Below are positions 61,713 to 64,000 of a stretch of DNA of 64,000 bases, in pieces (the first letter of the stretch is position 1; every line of letters begins with the position of its first letter). The notes beneath the pieces are model-generated. The model had not been told where the DNA came from. It searched no databases and saw only the letters and a program-made list of their open reading frames with translations. This DNA is from Picocystis sp. L7 (lineage: Eukaryota; Chlorophyta; Picocystophyceae; Picocystales; Picocystaceae): contig QXJR01000008.1 in NCBI GenBank assembly GCA_020975725.1, positions 620,001 to 684,000 on the forward strand, given 5' to 3'. The translations under genes and the position numbers were made by a program.

Positions 61713-62725
61713 CTATACTTTGCTCTCTTCTTGCCTCTTGTCTATCCCCTCTTGTTTCGGACTTGCCTCCTTGGTTTTGCAGACCACATACCACAAACTG
61801 CCAACAGCGCTCACCGCGAGACCCGTCGCATTCGCCGTGTTGAAGATGTAGTCTCCGAAGGCTACTGCACCAAGCAGAGTTGCGAGCAGATTCTTTATGC
61901 TGCCTGTGACGGTCGTTGTGAGCGGTTCGTTTACCCTAGTGCACAGGAAAATTGCGTGTCCTACTGCTAGACCTAAACACGTGCTGCAGAAAAGGGAGGT
62001 CAGGAAGGACATGGATCCCCAATGCGGATACGCCATGGCCTGGTGGAAATCTCCTCTTGCCCAACAAAACAGGACCAGGGGAAGGACAGAGATTCCGCTG
62101 TTGTAGAAAAGCAGTCCATTGGTACCTAGGTTGTCCACGTCTTTGACGTATTTGACGATCACGAGGTATGCGGCCTGTAGCAGATCGTTGACGAGCACGG
62201 CTGCATATCCTCTGGCATTAAAGGTCAGGTCGGTGACCGAAGCAATTAGCGCTCCAGAAATCATGATTCCAACCGCGGAGAGGGTGGGAGCACTCTGTTT
62301 TCTGCTGAACATGAGGAACTCTACGATCACGGTGAACAGTATGGTGAATCTCCTGAGCGCCACGAACATGGGTATGTTGAGTCCTTGGGTTCCCATGAAT
62401 CCCGCCGAGATGCTGAACAGGTTGACAATGCTCAGGGGGAGCACGCTCTTGGCGATGCGCAATTCCAGCCTGGGCCTTGCCACCAGGTACATGACCACGG
62501 TGGACAGCACGAGCTGCAGCACCACCAGCACGAGTGGGAAATCAAACTTCCACACCGCAAACATGCCCTGGTTCCCTCCGTGTCGGGTCAGCCGTCGGTT
62601 CTTCCATCCTCCCCGGTCGCACCTTCGCCCTTTCCAGCACCCACCTTGGTGGCAAACTGCACCACGATCGAGACCACGCCGTAGTAGGCGGCGGCGGCCA
62701 GCCGCTTCCCGCGGCTCACGCTCAT
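61713..62725 (-). CDS. SLC35D-type nucleotide-sugar transporter; two exons
   Basis: Golgi/ER antiporter of nucleotide sugars. Exon 1 is 62725-62645 (27 codons, MSVSRGKRLAAAAYYGVVSI) and exon 2 is 62567-61713. The intron is 77 bp (62568-62644), GTGGGT..AACCAG with a CTGAC branch site, the shortest in the window. The product is 311 aa with ten hydrophobic segments. Family marks: KFDFPLVLVVLQLVLSTVVM, NLFSISAGFMGTQGLNIPMF, FVALRRFTILFTVIVEFLM and GSIKNLLATLLGAVAFGDYI. These fit the UDP-glucuronate/UDP-GalNAc/GDP-mannose branch of SLC35; the sugar is not predicted. The C-terminus is basic and charged. Confidence 0.88.
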
Positions 62726-63150
62726 GTTCGCCGTTTCGACCGTTCCGAACCGCTTCTCGGACGGTCCGAAAATGAAAGATCTCCCGAAAAGGGTCCCTTT
62801 TTGCCACCCCCCCAACCCCTCGTTTCTTCCCCCCACCTTTCCAGGCCTGGATCCGGCAAGGGAGTTTCTTCTCTCGGGAGGGGGGGGGGGAACGAGGACT
62901 CGGACGTGGTCGTGTGGGTGGGATGGGTGTTGTACTTGTGTGGTGGTGTGGTCGAGGCGGAGACGGTGCAGGAACCATGGATAGCAGAGGATGGAGGCGA
63001 TGGGAAGGAGGAACCCAGACACGGTCGTGGTCCGTTTCGCGAAAGGAGGGATGCAGGAGGGGAGGGGAACCAGGAGATGACAAACGCAATGGCGTAGGAA
63101 GAAACGTAGGAAAAAAAACTCAACTGCAGGACCAGGAAAAATGCAGTGGT
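62726..63150. other. Intergenic, SLC35 promoter side
   Basis: About 425 bp. Near 62,757-62,800 lies GGTCCGAAAATGAAAG and CCCGAAAAGGGTCCC, variants of the recurrent motif. A run of thirteen or so G bases occurs near 62,878-62,891. No gene recognised. Confidence 0.4.
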
Positions 63151-64000
63151 TCAGCCATAGCAACGGATGGGATCGGAGCACTCCTTCTCTGCAGACTGGC
63201 CGCCTTTCTGGAGGTACTGCTGGTGGTAGTCCTCCGCAGGATAGTACACAGAAAGATCCTCCACCTCGGTCACGATGGGCTGCTTGTGCTTGGCCTGTTC
63301 CTCTTCCAAGGAACGAAGCGCAATCTCGCGCTGCTCCGGGGTGTGCACGTAGATGCCCGTGCGGTACTGGGTGCCGGTGTCGTTCCCTTGACGGTTGAGG
63401 GTGGTGGGATCGATCCGGTCCCAAAACAGGCGCAGCAGCTGTTCGTAGCCCACGGCCTTCGGATTGTAGGTCACCTGGACCACTTCGGCGTGCCCGGTGT
63501 CGCCGGAGCACACCTCCTGGTAGGTCGGATCATCTTTGGTTCCGTTGGCATAGCCCACGCTCGTCGACAACACGCCCGGAAGGCGCTGGTACGCCAGTTC
63601 CAAGCCCCAGAAGCATCCTCCTCCGAAAGTGGCCAATCCCAAGCTGCTTGCTGGCACCAAATCCAACAGCTCCACTTCGAAGGTCAAGGCCATGCCGGCC
63701 AAGGGATGGTTGGCATCGATGGTGATGGCATCGTCGGTGATCGAAGTGATGCGTGCCGTCATCCCGTTGGACAACTGCACCACGTTGCCCACTTCCAAAC
63801 CATCTGGTGCGGACTCTTTCGGCACGTCCGCCACGAGGTCCGACCTCGGACTGCCGTACGCCTTGTCGGGTCCCACCTGCAACATGCGGCTCTCGCCTGC
63901 CTGCAGGCCCATCACGGCATCGTCGAATCCGGCGATGACCTTTCCTCCACCCACCACGAAATCGAGCGGTTCGCGCTCACGCGAGGTGTCGAACACGGAT
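63151..64000 (-). CDS. SlyD-type FKBP fused to methionine sulfoxide reductase A; N-terminus beyond window
   Basis: About 283 codons visible; the frame is open through base 64000. The first ~110 residues are the end of an FKBP prolyl isomerase of SlyD type: [33 protein letters not shown], the inserted-flap region ([20 protein letters not shown]) and [20 protein letters not shown]. MsrA follows directly: [19 protein letters not shown] (catalytic Cys), [31 protein letters not shown], and [14 protein letters not shown]. The C-terminus ends CSDPIRCYG, and its two Cys may resolve the catalytic disulfide. Pairing an isomerase with a methionine repair enzyme suggests a chaperone-repair protein of oxidised client proteins; that role is inference. 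Confidence 0.88.
   Translation of the reverse strand, partial: SVFDTSREREPLDFVVGGGKVIAGFDDAVMGLQAGESRMLQVGPDKAYGSPRSDLVADVPKESAPDGLEVGNVVQLSNGMTARITSITDDAITIDANHPLAGMALTFEVELLDLVPASSLGLATFGGGCFWGLELAYQRLPGVLSTSVGYANGTKDDPTYQEVCSGDTGHAEVVQVTYNPKAVGYEQLLRLFWDRIDPTTLNRQGNDTGTQYRTGIYVHTPEQREIALRSLEEEQAKHKQPIVTEVEDLSVYYPAEDYHQQYLQKGGQSAEKECSDPIRCYG

Noticed and set aside
1-64000. CRISPR arrays, rRNA genes and operons
   Set aside because: None seen; the spliceosomal introns and gene families show a eukaryotic nuclear region.

Overview
This window is nuclear DNA from a compact, gene-dense photosynthetic eukaryote, most likely an alga. The eukaryotic nuclear origin is clear from spliceosomal introns, NTF2, an SR splicing factor, MSH4, an F-box protein, a class II histone deacetylase and a mitochondrial-type fused transhydrogenase. 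A plastid is implied by DUF1995, CcdA and Ycf45-like proteins with transit-peptide-like N-termini. It is also implied by a nuclear MraY, the lipid I synthase of peptidoglycan. A nuclear MraY points to a lineage that keeps plastid peptidoglycan, such as glaucophytes or some green and streptophyte algae; the exact lineage is inference. Genes are mostly intronless or carry one or two short introns (77-221 bp), usually near the start codon. Every intron I could place has a CTRAC branch site 20-45 nt before its AG.

Layout. 1-9.4 kb: PhoD-like phosphatase (partial), DUF1995 protein, HIRAN-HNH protein, F-box protein, isoaspartyl methyltransferase (PIMT), MraY and an inositol polyphosphate 5-phosphatase. 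10.5-18.35 kb: a very young Ty3/gypsy LTR retrotransposon with two apparently identical 755-bp LTRs, a 5-bp target duplication and a cytosine-5 DNA methyltransferase domain between RNase H and integrase. 19-32.5 kb: class II HDAC, SR protein, Nudix hydrolase, an unrecognised 445-aa protein, NTF2, phenylalanyl-tRNA synthetase beta, mTERF, NIPSNAP and Mpv17/PMP22. 33.2-39 kb: a Tc1/mariner transposase scrap and two decayed Fanzor (TnpB-like) copies around a plastid CcdA gene. 39-55.5 kb: an unusual repeat protein with three almost identical 180-bp tandem units, then IMPDH, an MFS transporter, MSH4, an SLC19-type carrier, an SRP54-M-like/SEC-C protein, a golgin-like protein, a tail-anchored protein and a Ycf45-like ATPase. 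55.5-57.9 kb: gene-poor. 57.9-64 kb: a small hypothetical protein, proton-translocating transhydrogenase, an SLC35 nucleotide-sugar transporter and a SlyD-type FKBP-MsrA fusion running off the right edge.

Many genes are divergent pairs sharing 300-600 bp: HIRAN/F-box, NTF2/PheRS beta, IMPDH/MFS, SLC19/SEC-C, golgin/tail-anchored protein, small protein/NNT. These shared regions repeatedly hold a GC-rich palindrome-like motif, CCCTTTCGAA or its complement TTCGAAAGGG, which may be a core promoter or activator element. The genes are ordinary housekeeping functions of plastid, mitochondrion, secretory system and nucleus and do not form one operon-like pathway. The most unusual items are the methyltransferase-bearing retrotransposon, the paired Fanzor relics, nuclear MraY, the HIRAN-HNH protein and the 60-residue-repeat protein.
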